From: a virus
Length of the DNA stretch: 34,051 bases
Virus record (IMG/VR): IMGVR_UViG_3300005613_000231
Coordinates: 1-34,051 of that record
Reading direction: 5' to 3' (one strand)
The translations under genes were made by a program, and so were the position numbers. Positions 13,845 to 21,766 of the stretch are shown here, one piece after another (the first letter of the stretch is position 1; each line of letters starts with the position of its first letter). A model generated the notes under the pieces. The model was not told the origin of the DNA. It saw only the letters and a list, made by a program, of their open reading frames with translations, and made no database searches.

Positions 13845-14072
13845 GTGCTGCTGGCGTTCTCGGGCGCGCTGGACGACGCGAACCCAGAGCGGCGCGCCGC
13901 AGGCATGGCCGCCGGGTTCGCGTGGACCGAGCGCGCGGACCTGGTCGCGGTCTACGTTGACTGGGGCGTGTCGTCGGGGATGCAGGCGGGCATCGACGTG
14001 GCGCTCGCGCTCGGCCTGTCGGTGGAGCACCGCCGACTTGGGCGGGCGGTGTCAAGCGCCGTCGTTGATTGA
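13845..14072 (+). CDS. 5'-truncated DUF7768-like protein
   Basis: The visible frame from the GTG at 13845 gives 75 residues, but family-like sequence (ANRNYANRALRDCIDRG, EAPIASHVL) begins already at 13773, directly after an in-frame TGA. The remainder (ALDDANPERRAAGMAAGFAW, ADLVAVYVDWGVSSGMQAGI, LGLSVEHRRLG) follows a Rossmann-like family of small phage proteins that normally begins with a Y-x-A-S-P strand. That N-terminal strand is missing here. It is either a decayed gene, a sequencing error or a readthrough extension of the upstream ORF. Family name is from memory of the pattern. Confidence 0.55.
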   Translation: MLLAFSGALDDANPERRAAGMAAGFAWTERADLVAVYVDWGVSSGMQAGIDVALALGLSVEHRRLGRAVSSAVVD

Positions 14073-14097
14073 CCCGCCGTCCCGCGCGCCGTAGCCT
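14069..14097 (+). promoter_or_regulatory. Candidate late promoter for structural operon
   Basis: TTGACC (14069-14074), 17-bp spacer, TAGCCT (14092-14097), in the 57-bp gap between 14072 and the portal gene, one of the larger gaps in the plus-strand structural half. Five of six -35 positions and the T-A...T of the -10 match sigma70. It would serve the head and tail genes. Confidence 0.42.
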
Positions 14098-14129
14098 GCG
14101 AGCGTGATCACCTGCCCCGCGAGCACCCG

Positions 14130-15491
14130 ATGACCCTTGGGGTTGTCAGCGACCCGACCGCCGAGGAGATGCGCGCGCAGCCGCAGAGCGCGCCGGAAGA
14201 CCTGCTCGGGTTGCCCGGCAACGGGCCTCAGCACGGAAAGATCGACACCCAGGAGCACGTCGCGAAGCTGCGCGGCGCGCAGTGGCATCGCTTGGTCATC
14301 GAGATGCTGCGGAGTAGCCCGAGCATCGCGACGGTGTCCCGCGAGCTGATGTCATACCTGATGTCGGCGACCTGGTCCGTCGAGGGCGGCCGGGACGACA
14401 TCGCGGACTTCTGGCGCGAGGCGCTGGGGCTCGAGGGTCGCGCGGGTCGCATGACCACCACGTTCGAGCGGGCGCTGCGCGGGCTCGCCTACGCGCTCAA
14501 CGGTGGCTTCGCCTACTCTGAGGAGATGTACTATCACGCGGACGGCCGGGTGTGGCTGGACCGCCTGGAGTGGCGCGACCCGCGCTCGCACTACCGATGG
14601 ATCACCGACCAGCGCGGGCAGGTTGCCGGCGTCGAGCAGTGGGTGACCGACGCGAGCGGGCGCCAGTGGCAGACGGTCATTCCTGTGGACCGGCTCGCGC
14701 TCGCCGTGTGGGACGGCGACGGGTACGACTACGAAGGCCTCGGGCTGCTTCGTCCGCTGTGGTCGCACTGGCGGGATCAGTCGCACGCGCTGCAGTCGAT
14801 GGCGGTCGCGGTCGAGCGGCTGGCGGTCCCGGCGGTCCACGCGCAGCTCGACTATGAGGCGCTGCGGTCCGCGGTCGACGCGCAGGGCGATCGGGTGTTC
14901 TCCGAGGACAACATCAAGTCACTGGCGTCGGGCATTCAGCAGCAGATGCGCGCGCTGCGCAGCGTGAACAAGTCGGTGCTGGTCACGCCGTCGGCCAAGT
15001 TCATCGAGATCGCTCCGCTGCTCGGCGCGAAGATCGACGCCGCCATGTTCGAGAGGGTCATCGCCATCCACGAGCACCGGATGACCCGCGCGTATCTCGC
15101 GCAGATCCTAGACCTCGGCGTGACGAACAGCGGCTCGCGGTCGGTCGGCGAGGTGCAGGAGCGGTCGGCGGAGCGGTTCGCGACGAACGCGCTCGAGTGG
15201 CTGCGCGACACCCTGCGGCCGACGATGGGCCGGCTGACCTGGTACAACTTCGGCGACGTCGCGCCCGCGGACATGCCCACGCTGGTCTTCTCGGGCATCC
15301 AGACCCCGGAGTTCGTGCGGCACCTCCAGTCGCTGCCGGCGCTGGCCGCACAGGATCTCATCGCGCGGACGCCCGAGGTGGTCCAGGCGATGCACCGGAA
15401 GCTGGGGCTGCCGGTGCCCGAGGTCGAGGACGCGCGCCCCGTGTCGTTGCTGCGCCGGCCCATCACCGCCGCGTCCGTGCTGGGCGAGTAG
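14130..15491 (+). CDS. Portal protein, DUF935 / Mu gp29-like
   Basis: A 453-residue protein. It has the segment order of DUF935 portals: an N-terminal region with LVIEMLRSSPSIATVSRELM, a beta-rich middle (GGFAYSEEMYYHADGRVWLD, RLEWRDPRSHYRWITDQRGQ), and a C-terminal helical region (MTRAYLAQILDLGVTNSGSR followed by SVGEVQERSAERF). Portal dodecamers occupy one capsid vertex, bind the terminase for packaging and later join the tail. It opens the head gene block, followed by protease, decoration and capsid genes. ATG start; the gap upstream holds a candidate promoter. Confidence 0.85.
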   Translation: MTLGVVSDPTAEEMRAQPQSAPEDLLGLPGNGPQHGKIDTQEHVAKLRGAQWHRLVIEMLRSSPSIATVSRELMSYLMSATWSVEGGRDDIADFWREALGLEGRAGRMTTTFERALRGLAYALNGGFAYSEEMYYHADGRVWLDRLEWRDPRSHYRWITDQRGQVAGVEQWVTDASGRQWQTVIPVDRLALAVWDGDGYDYEGLGLLRPLWSHWRDQSHALQSMAVAVERLAVPAVHAQLDYEALRSAVDAQGDRVFSEDNIKSLASGIQQQMRALRSVNKSVLVTPSAKFIEIAPLLGAKIDAAMFERVIAIHEHRMTRAYLAQILDLGVTNSGSRSVGEVQERSAERFATNALEWLRDTLRPTMGRLTWYNFGDVAPADMPTLVFSGIQTPEFVRHLQSLPALAAQDLIARTPEVVQAMHRKLGLPVPEVEDARPVSLLRRPITAASVLGE

Positions 15492-15493
15492 CC

Positions 15494-17050
15494 ATGCCGA
15501 TCTACGAGCTGACCGAGAGCATCCGCGACAACCTGCGCCGCGGGCTGCGTCTGCACGAGGACGGGAAGTCCGGCGACGGGCTGACGCCGAAGACGGTGCG
15601 CGAGGCGCGCGAGGGCATCCGCGACGGGTGGGACCTGGACAAGCTGAACCGCGCGGTCGCGTGGTTCGCGAGGCACGAGTCGAGCAAGACGCCAGGGTGG
15701 GACGAAGTGGGCGACGAGTCCCCGGCGTTCGTCGCGTGGCTGCTGTGGGGCGGCGACCCGGACGCCGTCGAGCGCATCCGCGACCGCGCGCGCCGCGCAG
15801 AAGGCGTTGACGAGGTGCGGTCCGGTCCGTCAACCTCTGAGGCGATGGGACCTGAAGCACCAGCCGAGCTCGCCGCGGACGCCGCGACGCTTCGTCTCTA
15901 CGGGGCGATCGGTGACTACGACAGCAGCATGGCGGCGGTCGTCGGCATGCTCGACGAGGTCGATGGGCAGGACCTGCTCGTCCGCATTGCATCGATGGGC
16001 GGCGACGCCTTCGAGGGCATCGCCATCGCCAACGCCATCATGCAGCGCAAGGGTCGGACGGTCGCGCGCATCGAGTCGGTGGCTGCGTCCGCTGCGTCGC
16101 TTATTGCGATGGCGGCGGACCGCATCGAGATGGTCGAGGGGTCGCTGATGATGATCCACTCGGCCAGCGGCATGGTGCACGGCGAAGCCAACGATATGCG
16201 GACCGCGGCCGACGCGATCGAGCGGTTGAACGCGAGCGCCGCCGCAATCTACGCGCGCCGGTCGGGCATGACCCCGGACGAAGCGCTGGCCGCGATGGGG
16301 CGGACGACCTGGTACACCGCCGACGAGGCGGTCGCCGCCGGACTCGCGGACGCCGTGGTGCGGATCCCGATGGAGTCGGACGCTGCGGGCGCCGTGCTTT
16401 CGGGGTCGGCGGCGTCGAGCATCCCGCCGGCCGGACTGATCAAGATCGCAGCCTGCGCCGCAGGCATGACCGGCCCCGCGGGGCAGAATCGGAAGGAGAC
16501 GACGGTGGACAAGACCACGATCACCGCCGAGGCCCACGCCAAGCTCCAGGCGCGTTTTGACGCGCAGGCGGCGCAGCTCGAGGACTCGGAGAAGCAGGTG
16601 ACCACGCTGCGGGCGAAGCTCGAGGCGCTGGAGACGGAGCGGCCCCAGCTGGCCGGCAAGGTCGAGGCGCTGCAGGCGCAGCTCGACGCGATGCAGGAGA
16701 GGGACCGGATCCGCACCCGCGACGAGCTGATCGGCGCGGCGATGAAGGCCGGCCGCATCAACGAGGGCCAGCGCGCCAAGTTCGAGGCGCTGTACGACGC
16801 CGCGCCCGAGCAGTGCGCCGACCTGCTCGCCAGCATGAAGGCGGGCGACGGTTGGCCGTCGCAGCCGCTGCCGCGCGACGCGGAGATCAGGCCGGCGCAG
16901 TTCGCGACCCAGCGCGAGTACCTGGCCGAGATGGCGCGCCTGCAGCTGTCCGGCGAGGCGCGCGACGAGAAGCACGCGGCCGACATCATCGAGCAGAAGT
17001 ACCCGGGCACCCGCGACGCGGTGCTGTCCACGACCCGGAAGGTGGGGTGA
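15494..17050 (+). CDS. ClpP-like prohead protease with C-terminal scaffold domain
   Basis: A 518-residue protein in three parts. Residues 1-100 form an extra helical domain (GLTPKTVREAREGIRDGWDL, SPAFVAWLLWGGDPD) found in some phage proteases. Residues about 125-300 are ClpP-like: GGDAFEGIAIANAIM, the nucleophile S199 in VAASAASLIAMA, H222 in LMMIHSASG and the W-Y-T-A-D-E-A motif near the third catalytic residue. After about residue 340 comes a long coiled coil resembling a scaffold. The protease would process scaffold and capsid during prohead maturation. A ribosome site inside the gene suggests a second, shorter product (see 16505-17050). Confidence 0.87.
   Translation: MPIYELTESIRDNLRRGLRLHEDGKSGDGLTPKTVREAREGIRDGWDLDKLNRAVAWFARHESSKTPGWDEVGDESPAFVAWLLWGGDPDAVERIRDRARRAEGVDEVRSGPSTSEAMGPEAPAELAADAATLRLYGAIGDYDSSMAAVVGMLDEVDGQDLLVRIASMGGDAFEGIAIANAIMQRKGRTVARIESVAASAASLIAMAADRIEMVEGSLMMIHSASGMVHGEANDMRTAADAIERLNASAAAIYARRSGMTPDEALAAMGRTTWYTADEAVAAGLADAVVRIPMESDAAGAVLSGSAASSIPPAGLIKIAACAAGMTGPAGQNRKETTVDKTTITAEAHAKLQARFDAQAAQLEDSEKQVTTLRAKLEALETERPQLAGKVEALQAQLDAMQERDRIRTRDELIGAAMKAGRINEGQRAKFEALYDAAPEQCADLLASMKAGDGWPSQPLPRDAEIRPAQFATQREYLAEMARLQLSGEARDEKHAADIIEQKYPGTRDAVLSTTRKVG
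16505..17050 (+). CDS. Nested scaffold protein from internal start
   Basis: In the same frame as the protease, GTG at 16505 is preceded by GGAAGGAG (16491-16498) with a six-base gap, stronger than most ribosome sites in this phage. Translation would give a 181-residue protein starting MDKTTITAEAHAKLQARF with a coiled coil (QLEDSEKQVTTLRAKLEALE) and a conserved-looking C-terminal segment (ATQREYLAEMARLQLSGEAR). This is the arrangement of lambda C/Nu3, where the protease gene contains a separately translated scaffold. The internal start is inferred from sequence only. Confidence 0.6.
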   Translation: MDKTTITAEAHAKLQARFDAQAAQLEDSEKQVTTLRAKLEALETERPQLAGKVEALQAQLDAMQERDRIRTRDELIGAAMKAGRINEGQRAKFEALYDAAPEQCADLLASMKAGDGWPSQPLPRDAEIRPAQFATQREYLAEMARLQLSGEARDEKHAADIIEQKYPGTRDAVLSTTRKVG

Positions 17051-17051
17051 C

Positions 17052-17438
17052 ATGGGCGATCCGCAGAAGATGAGCTACATCGCGGGTGAGGCGATGACCG
17101 CGCCCCGGGGCCTCCCGGTGAAGGTCAGCGCGGCCCGCACCGTCGTGCTGTGCGACAGCGGCGCGAGCGGCGAGGAGTCCATCGGCGTCATCGATCAGGA
17201 CACCGACGTCGCCAACGGCGGGGAGTTGACCGTCGCGGTACTCGGCACGCCCCGGCAGTACAAGGCCGGCGCCGCCATCACCGCGGGGACGCACCACTTC
17301 CTGATGACCGAGACCGCGACCGGCCGGGTCATCCCGGCGACCAGCGGCAACGAGGCCTGCGCCTACTTCTGCGGCCTGCAGGACGCGGCGGACGGCGACC
17401 TCGTCTACGCGATCCCGTTCCGCTACTCGGTCCCCTGA
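17052..17438 (+). CDS. Capsid decoration protein, DUF2190-like
   Basis: A 128-residue, beta-rich protein (SYIAGEAMTAPRGLPVKVSA, VVLCDSGASGEESIGVIDQD, ITAGTHHFLMTETATGRVIP). The pattern of an N-terminal strand followed by repeated G-x-x-V elements, and position between scaffold and major capsid genes, match DUF2190 cement proteins that stabilise the expanded capsid. ATG starts one base after the protease stop. Confidence 0.75.
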   Translation: MGDPQKMSYIAGEAMTAPRGLPVKVSAARTVVLCDSGASGEESIGVIDQDTDVANGGELTVAVLGTPRQYKAGAAITAGTHHFLMTETATGRVIPATSGNEACAYFCGLQDAADGDLVYAIPFRYSVP

Positions 17439-17470
17439 CGGACTGACCTGACCACCGAAAGGAGCGCCCG

Positions 17471-18544
17471 ATGGGCACTTTCAATCCGATTTCCCAGCTG
17501 CTCCGGGCGCAGATCGGCCAGGTCAACAGCCTGGACCGCGTGCAGGAGCGCGTCATCGGCGCGCGGCTCATGGCGCCCGTGCAGGTGAACGTGCCGCGCG
17601 GTCGTCGTGGCGGCTCGCTCATCATCGAGCAGGACGCCGACTACCACGGGCAGGTCGAGAACCTGGCCCGCTCCAAGGGCGCTCCGCACCGCGAGCTGCC
17701 CGAGTCGACGCCGATCACCACGACCTACACGGTCAACAACGTGCTCGGCGCCAAGCGCTCGGTGGCGGTCGAGGACCAGTTCGACGACCAGCTGTCGGCG
17801 GACGCGGGCCTGATGACCCTCGAGCAGCGCGCGCAACTCAAGCTCGCCATCGCGTGGGAGCTGTGGCAGGAGAAGACGGTGGCGGACGCGATGTTCACCG
17901 CCGCCAACTTCACCACGACGTACACCGCGGTCAACATCCCGAACGGGAAGGGCACGCAGTACAACTCCGCCGGCTCCGACTTCATCTTCGACCTGGTGAA
18001 GCTCATCGAGAACCGCGAGGACGCCACCAACGGCATCTTCGCCCCGGAGGACTCCTGCGTGGTGCTCGGCCAGGGCCTCGCGCGGGCGCTGCAGACCAAC
18101 GACGCCATGCGCAACCTGGTGGGCGACCTCGCGGACGGACCCATCCGGCAGGACAGCAGCGTGATCCCGTTCTCGGCCATCGCCGAGAAGATCCGTCGCG
18201 AGACCGGCGTGCGCGAGGTCTACGTGGGCGCCGCCCGGCTGCGGAGCTCCAACCTCGGCCAGTCGCTGACCACCTCGCGGCTGTGGAACACCGAGTCCTT
18301 TGGGCTCTACAGCCTGCCGTCGCCGATGGCCGGGCTCGGGAACGACGGCATGCGGGTCGAGCCGACCTGCGCGCTGCACCTCGCGGTGCCGGACCTCGAT
18401 GACCCGCTGTCCTCGCGCTACAACGAGGACAACAAGTGCACCGAGTTCTTCACGGACCTGTACCGGTCGGTGAAGATCATCCCCGACTCGGAGTCCGTCG
18501 CGACCTCGAGCCTGGGCATCGTCATTACGGACTGCCTGGCGTAA
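17471..18544 (+). CDS. Major capsid protein
   Basis: A 357-residue protein with a strong ribosome site (GAAAGGAG at about 17457-17464). It starts GTFNPISQLLRAQIGQVNSL and includes a spine-helix-like region (LEQRAQLKLAIAWELWQEKT) and P-domain-like beta segments (VREVYVGAARLRSS, SESVATSSLGIVITD). No long N-terminal delta domain is visible, consistent with a separate scaffold. Size, codon quality and place in the head block support the major capsid protein, probably of HK97 fold; the fold is inferred from context and pattern. Confidence 0.82.
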   Translation: MGTFNPISQLLRAQIGQVNSLDRVQERVIGARLMAPVQVNVPRGRRGGSLIIEQDADYHGQVENLARSKGAPHRELPESTPITTTYTVNNVLGAKRSVAVEDQFDDQLSADAGLMTLEQRAQLKLAIAWELWQEKTVADAMFTAANFTTTYTAVNIPNGKGTQYNSAGSDFIFDLVKLIENREDATNGIFAPEDSCVVLGQGLARALQTNDAMRNLVGDLADGPIRQDSSVIPFSAIAEKIRRETGVREVYVGAARLRSSNLGQSLTTSRLWNTESFGLYSLPSPMAGLGNDGMRVEPTCALHLAVPDLDDPLSSRYNEDNKCTEFFTDLYRSVKIIPDSESVATSSLGIVITDCLA

Positions 18545-18563
18545 GCCGGGCGAGGGGGCGGGC

Positions 18564-18785
18564 ATGAAGCGGTACAAGTGGGAGCCCGAGGCGCGCAACG
18601 CCGGAATCGGGCACGGACCGAACCGGTCGCTGGACGGCAAGCCCGCCGACATCGTCGAGCTCGACCCGGCGCACGCCGAGAAGGTGAACGCCATCGTGCC
18701 CGGTGTGGGCGGCAAGCCGGCGCTGGTCGAGGTGAAGCCGCGCCGCAAGGCGAAGCCGTCGGCCGACGACGCCCCCGAGTCGTAA
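18564..18785 (+). CDS. Small basic protein after capsid, unknown
   Basis: A 73-residue protein (begins MKRYKWEPEARNAGIGHG; ends with KPRRKAKPSADDAPES) with no recognised domain. Its middle (LDPAHAEKVNAIVPGVGGKP) might form a short helix. It follows the capsid gene by 19 bases and precedes a strong hairpin. It could be a minor head component; function unknown. Confidence 0.6.
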   Translation: MKRYKWEPEARNAGIGHGPNRSLDGKPADIVELDPAHAEKVNAIVPGVGGKPALVEVKPRRKAKPSADDAPES

Positions 18786-18792
18786 CGAGCAA

Positions 18793-18856
18793 GGTCGCTC
18801 TCCCGCGACCGCCGGCCGGGGCGTCTGCCCGCGATGACCCGGCCGGCACCTTTCTC
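18793..18856 (+). terminator. Tandem hairpins, candidate terminator/attenuator after capsid genes
   Basis: The first hairpin is GGTCGC (18793-18798) with GCGACC (18805-18810). The second has perfect 10-bp arms GCCGGCCGGG (18811-18820) and CCCGGCCGGC (18838-18847), a 17-base loop, then ACCTTTCTC. It lies in the 86-bp gap before the MuF gene. Its position fits reduced expression of minor genes after the abundant capsid. Confidence 0.5.
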
Positions 18857-18871
18857 ACCCACGGAGGACCG

Positions 18872-19786
18872 ATGCACGTCGGCGAGTGCAGACACGAGTT
18901 CCGGCTCGACGCGCTCGACGATGTCGGCGTGTCCCCGGAGCTGGTGCGCATCGTCCGCGAGCGGATCCGCATTGCGGACGATGCCGCCGACCTCCTCAAG
19001 ACCAACCTGACGGCGGTGGTGCAGAACCTCGCGGTGCGGCTGCGCGCTGCGATGGGCGGCACCTCCCAGACGGACCGCATGCGGGCGGCCATTCTGTCGA
19101 CGCGGCTGGAGAACGTCATCGACCTGCTCGACCAGGCTGGGTTGAGCGAGGCGGAGGCGGAGTTCTTCAAGCCCTACAAGCGCCTCGCGGACCTCGCGGA
19201 CGACGGGCTGGAGGCAGCCGGCGTCCCGAACGCATCGCGGATCCTCGACGAGCCGGCGGCGCGCGTGGCCATCGACGCGACGATCGAAGACCACCTCCAG
19301 GGCTGGGAGAACATCATCGAGCGGCCGATGGCGTCCCGCATCCTGTCGGGCATGCGGTCGGCGGCTGTCGGCGAGACGCTGGACGAGGTGGTGTCGCGCA
19401 TCGTGCAGGAGGAGGACCGCCGGGTGAGCGGTGCGGTCACCGAGGCCAAGACTCGCATGGCGGAGTTCGATCGGGTGGCGCAGGAGGAGGCGGTGTTGCA
19501 GGCGGAGCGCGCCGGGGCTGACCTGGTGCGCGTCTACCTCGGCCCGCTCGACGGCGTGACGCGCCCGTTCTGCCGTCCGCTGGTCGGCAAGGCGGTGACG
19601 CGGCGCCAGATCCAGGGGTTGAGCAACGGACAGACCGCCGTGTCTCCGCTGTTCGCGGGCGGCGGATACAACTGCCGCCACTCGTGGGTCGCGATGACCC
19701 CGGACGAGGTGCGACGCGCGGGGATCCCGCTGGCGACACCCTCCGACATCTCGGCGGCGAACCAGGGCGGAAGGGCGGACCGATGA
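18872..19786 (+). CDS. MuF-like minor head protein
   Basis: A 304-residue protein starting at ATG 18872 with GGAGG five bases upstream. The N-terminal two-thirds are helical. The C-terminal part (about 225-280) has the Mu F signature: YLGPLDGVTRPFCRPLVGKA, then SNGQTAVSPLFAGGGYNCRH, with Cys and His at the usual metal- or core-forming positions. MuF-like proteins are packaged head proteins encoded near the portal, as with the DUF935 portal here. Function in assembly or ejection is not established. Confidence 0.8.
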   Translation: MHVGECRHEFRLDALDDVGVSPELVRIVRERIRIADDAADLLKTNLTAVVQNLAVRLRAAMGGTSQTDRMRAAILSTRLENVIDLLDQAGLSEAEAEFFKPYKRLADLADDGLEAAGVPNASRILDEPAARVAIDATIEDHLQGWENIIERPMASRILSGMRSAAVGETLDEVVSRIVQEEDRRVSGAVTEAKTRMAEFDRVAQEEAVLQAERAGADLVRVYLGPLDGVTRPFCRPLVGKAVTRRQIQGLSNGQTAVSPLFAGGGYNCRHSWVAMTPDEVRRAGIPLATPSDISAANQGGRADR

Positions 19787-20778
19787 GCGCGGCGAACACC
19801 CAGCGGAAGGCGATCATCGGCGAGGACCACACGTTCATCTGGACGGCGCCCGGCCCGCTGACGACGACCCCGACGCTGACGCTGACCAAGCCGGACGGCA
19901 CGGACATCGTGGACTTGGGCCTGCCCGTGGCGGGGCCGGCGTCGCTCTCGGCCATCGCGGCGGACCGCCGCACGCTGACCATCGGGTCGCTGTCGCCGAC
20001 CAACGCCTGCACCGGTCCGGTCTTCGGCGCGGTTGCCGTCGTCGGCCAGGATGGCGGCTACTCGATCGCGCAGGTCGAGGCGTTCAACAGCGACACTGAG
20101 ATCGTGCTGGCGCAGCCGCTGCCGCACCCGATCGACGTGGAGCTCGGCGCGACGGTTCAGTGGATGACCTACGTGGCGACCGTCGCGACGGCCGACCTCG
20201 GCGCGACCCCGCTGCGAAACATCGCCTGGCGCATGAGGTTCGACCGCCGCTTCAACGGGCTCGGCGTGGAATTGGAGACGGCGTCCCGCGGCGTGCTGCA
20301 GCTCGTCCGCGTGCCGTTCGACACCGGGCTGACGGACGCGGACGTCGCGGCGCTCGTGCCCAACGTGCTGGTGCCGGGGCGGCAAGACTCGATGGCGCCG
20401 CAGCGGGCGATGGCGCTCTCGATGGTGGAGCAGGCGGTGTCCGTGCGGCTGGACGCGGGGACCTACCCGGACCAGCTGTCCGGTCGGCAGTTCCTGACGG
20501 CGCACGCCTACATGACCGCGCACCTGCTCGAGCAGGCGCGGCGGCAGGCGCCCGGCGTCGAGCCGAGAACGGACCTGCTCGAGATGGCGATGCGGCTCAT
20601 CACGGACGCGCTGCAGCGCCCGGAGTGGGTGGACGTCAACGACAACGGCATCGTGGACGAGGGAGAGGTCGACGCCTCGCAGCCGACGACGACGATGGTG
20701 GCCGGCACGTTCACCTCGTCGTTCGAGGCGGACGCGGACGCGCGCGGGCTTTACCTCGACATCGACGAGAGCCGATGA
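19783..20778 (+). CDS. Head-tail connector-region protein with EF-hand-like loop
   Basis: A 331-residue protein. An N-terminal beta domain (GEDHTFIWTAPGPLTTTPTL, LTKPDGTDIVDL) is followed by a middle domain and a helical region (RAMALSMVEQAVSVRLDAGT, FLTAHAYMTAHLLEQARRQA). Residues 284-295 read DVNDNGIVDEGE, matching the EF-hand calcium loop pattern (D1, N3, N5, G6, I7/V8, D9, E12). Located between MuF and tail-completion genes, it is probably a connector or head-closure protein. ATGA overlaps on both sides. Confidence 0.65.
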   Translation: MSAANTQRKAIIGEDHTFIWTAPGPLTTTPTLTLTKPDGTDIVDLGLPVAGPASLSAIAADRRTLTIGSLSPTNACTGPVFGAVAVVGQDGGYSIAQVEAFNSDTEIVLAQPLPHPIDVELGATVQWMTYVATVATADLGATPLRNIAWRMRFDRRFNGLGVELETASRGVLQLVRVPFDTGLTDADVAALVPNVLVPGRQDSMAPQRAMALSMVEQAVSVRLDAGTYPDQLSGRQFLTAHAYMTAHLLEQARRQAPGVEPRTDLLEMAMRLITDALQRPEWVDVNDNGIVDEGEVDASQPTTTMVAGTFTSSFEADADARGLYLDIDESR

Positions 20779-21308
20779 GGCTCAAAGTCACCAGGCGAAC
20801 GGTCGGTCCCGGTCTCCCGCTGCGCCTGTGGGGCGCGGGTGAGATGCGAGAGCTCGCGGTGGTCACTCAGGGGGCGATGGTCCGCCGCGCGTTCCAGCAG
20901 GGGCGCGACGTGCGGGACCGCCCGTTCCGGCGGTACAGCACCCGGCCGATCTACATCGGCGGCTCGACGGCGCGGCGCCTGGCCCCGAAGGGCGGCCGGC
21001 GGACCGACGGCGGGTCGACGTACTACGCGGGCGGCTACGCCGAATACAAGCGGCTGTCCCGCCAGTTCAGCGGAGAAGACGCGCCTGTGGATCTGACGCT
21101 CTCCGGCCAACTGCGCCGCTCGGTGCGCGTCGTCCAAGTGCTGCGCTACCTCGCCGAGATCGGGCCGACCGGATCTGCCGCCATCTACGGCGCCGGGGTC
21201 GGCAAGGCGCGTCCCTTCGTCGGCGTGTCGCCGAACGACCGCAAGGCGCTACGGCGAGCTGTCACGCGGCTGGTGCGCAAGGCGATGAGCCGGAGTCGCA
21301 CCCGATGA
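20775..21308 (+). CDS. Virion morphogenesis / tail-completion protein
   Basis: A 177-residue, very basic protein. The segment VDLTLSGQLRRSVRVVQVLR, a short strand (IGPTGSAAIYGAGVGK) and ARPFVGVSPNDRKALRRAVT follow the pattern of Mu G / P2 S-type virion morphogenesis and HK97 gp10-like tail completion proteins. Such proteins act at the head-tail joint. ATGA overlap with the connector gene and with the following gene. The family call is from motif order. Confidence 0.75.
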   Translation: MRLKVTRRTVGPGLPLRLWGAGEMRELAVVTQGAMVRRAFQQGRDVRDRPFRRYSTRPIYIGGSTARRLAPKGGRRTDGGSTYYAGGYAEYKRLSRQFSGEDAPVDLTLSGQLRRSVRVVQVLRYLAEIGPTGSAAIYGAGVGKARPFVGVSPNDRKALRRAVTRLVRKAMSRSRTR

Positions 21309-21754
21309 GCAAGGTCAGCGCCATCCGCGACCACATCATCGGCCAGATCCGCGAGGTGGTGCCGTCGTTCGATCCGGCTGCGCGCCACACCTGCATCGAC
21401 GACGGGACCGGTCACACACCGACGCTCGACGACCTCGTGAGCCAGGGGCGTGACCGCTTCTTCATGCTGGAGTCCAACGGGGCCGTCGAGGACGGGATGA
21501 CCGGCGTGGGCATCATGCGGGTGCGGGAGAACCTGGTGGTGCGCTCAATCTACGCGCAGCCCGGCGAGCGCACGCGGCGCATGGCGGCCACCGATACGCT
21601 CGACCTGATGCTGCGCCTGCGCAACCCCGCCAACTGGGGTGCGGTCGGCATCGACGCCATCGTGATCACCGACGCGGACGTGGACGAATCGGAAACGGAG
21701 GCCGGCGGACTCGTCGTGTCACGTCCTCTCGCGGTACTCTACATCGAGGATTGA
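21305..21754 (+). CDS. Tail terminator-like protein
   Basis: A 149-residue protein: an N-terminal helix (SAIRDHIIGQIREVVPSF), central strands (VGIMRVRENLVVRSIYAQPG) and a C-terminal strand (GGLVVSRPLAVLYIED). The length, alpha/beta pattern and place just before the tube gene are as expected of tail-terminator (gpU-like) proteins that cap the tail and fix its length. Assigned by synteny more than by sequence. Confidence 0.6.
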   Translation: MSKVSAIRDHIIGQIREVVPSFDPAARHTCIDDGTGHTPTLDDLVSQGRDRFFMLESNGAVEDGMTGVGIMRVRENLVVRSIYAQPGERTRRMAATDTLDLMLRLRNPANWGAVGIDAIVITDADVDESETEAGGLVVSRPLAVLYIED

Positions 21755-21766
21755 AAGGAGGCCGAC

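Noticed and set aside
13769-13960. GTG-started frame overlapping the stop of the 13515-13772 gene (GTGA junction)
   Set aside because: The GTGA junction resembles the other coupled starts, but the translation is Arg/Pro/Gly-rich shadow sequence, while the frame beginning at 13773 gives family-like protein sequence.
12711-14030. 439-codon minus-strand open frame over terL end and small genes
   Set aside because: Shadow frame: Arg/Pro-rich, overlaps well-supported plus-strand coding sequence.
17423-19681. Very long minus-strand open frame antisense to the capsid and MuF genes
   Set aside because: Its translation is Arg/His/Leu/Val-rich with low-complexity composition, typical of the antisense of GC-rich genes; the plus-strand genes have clear motifs and ribosome sites.
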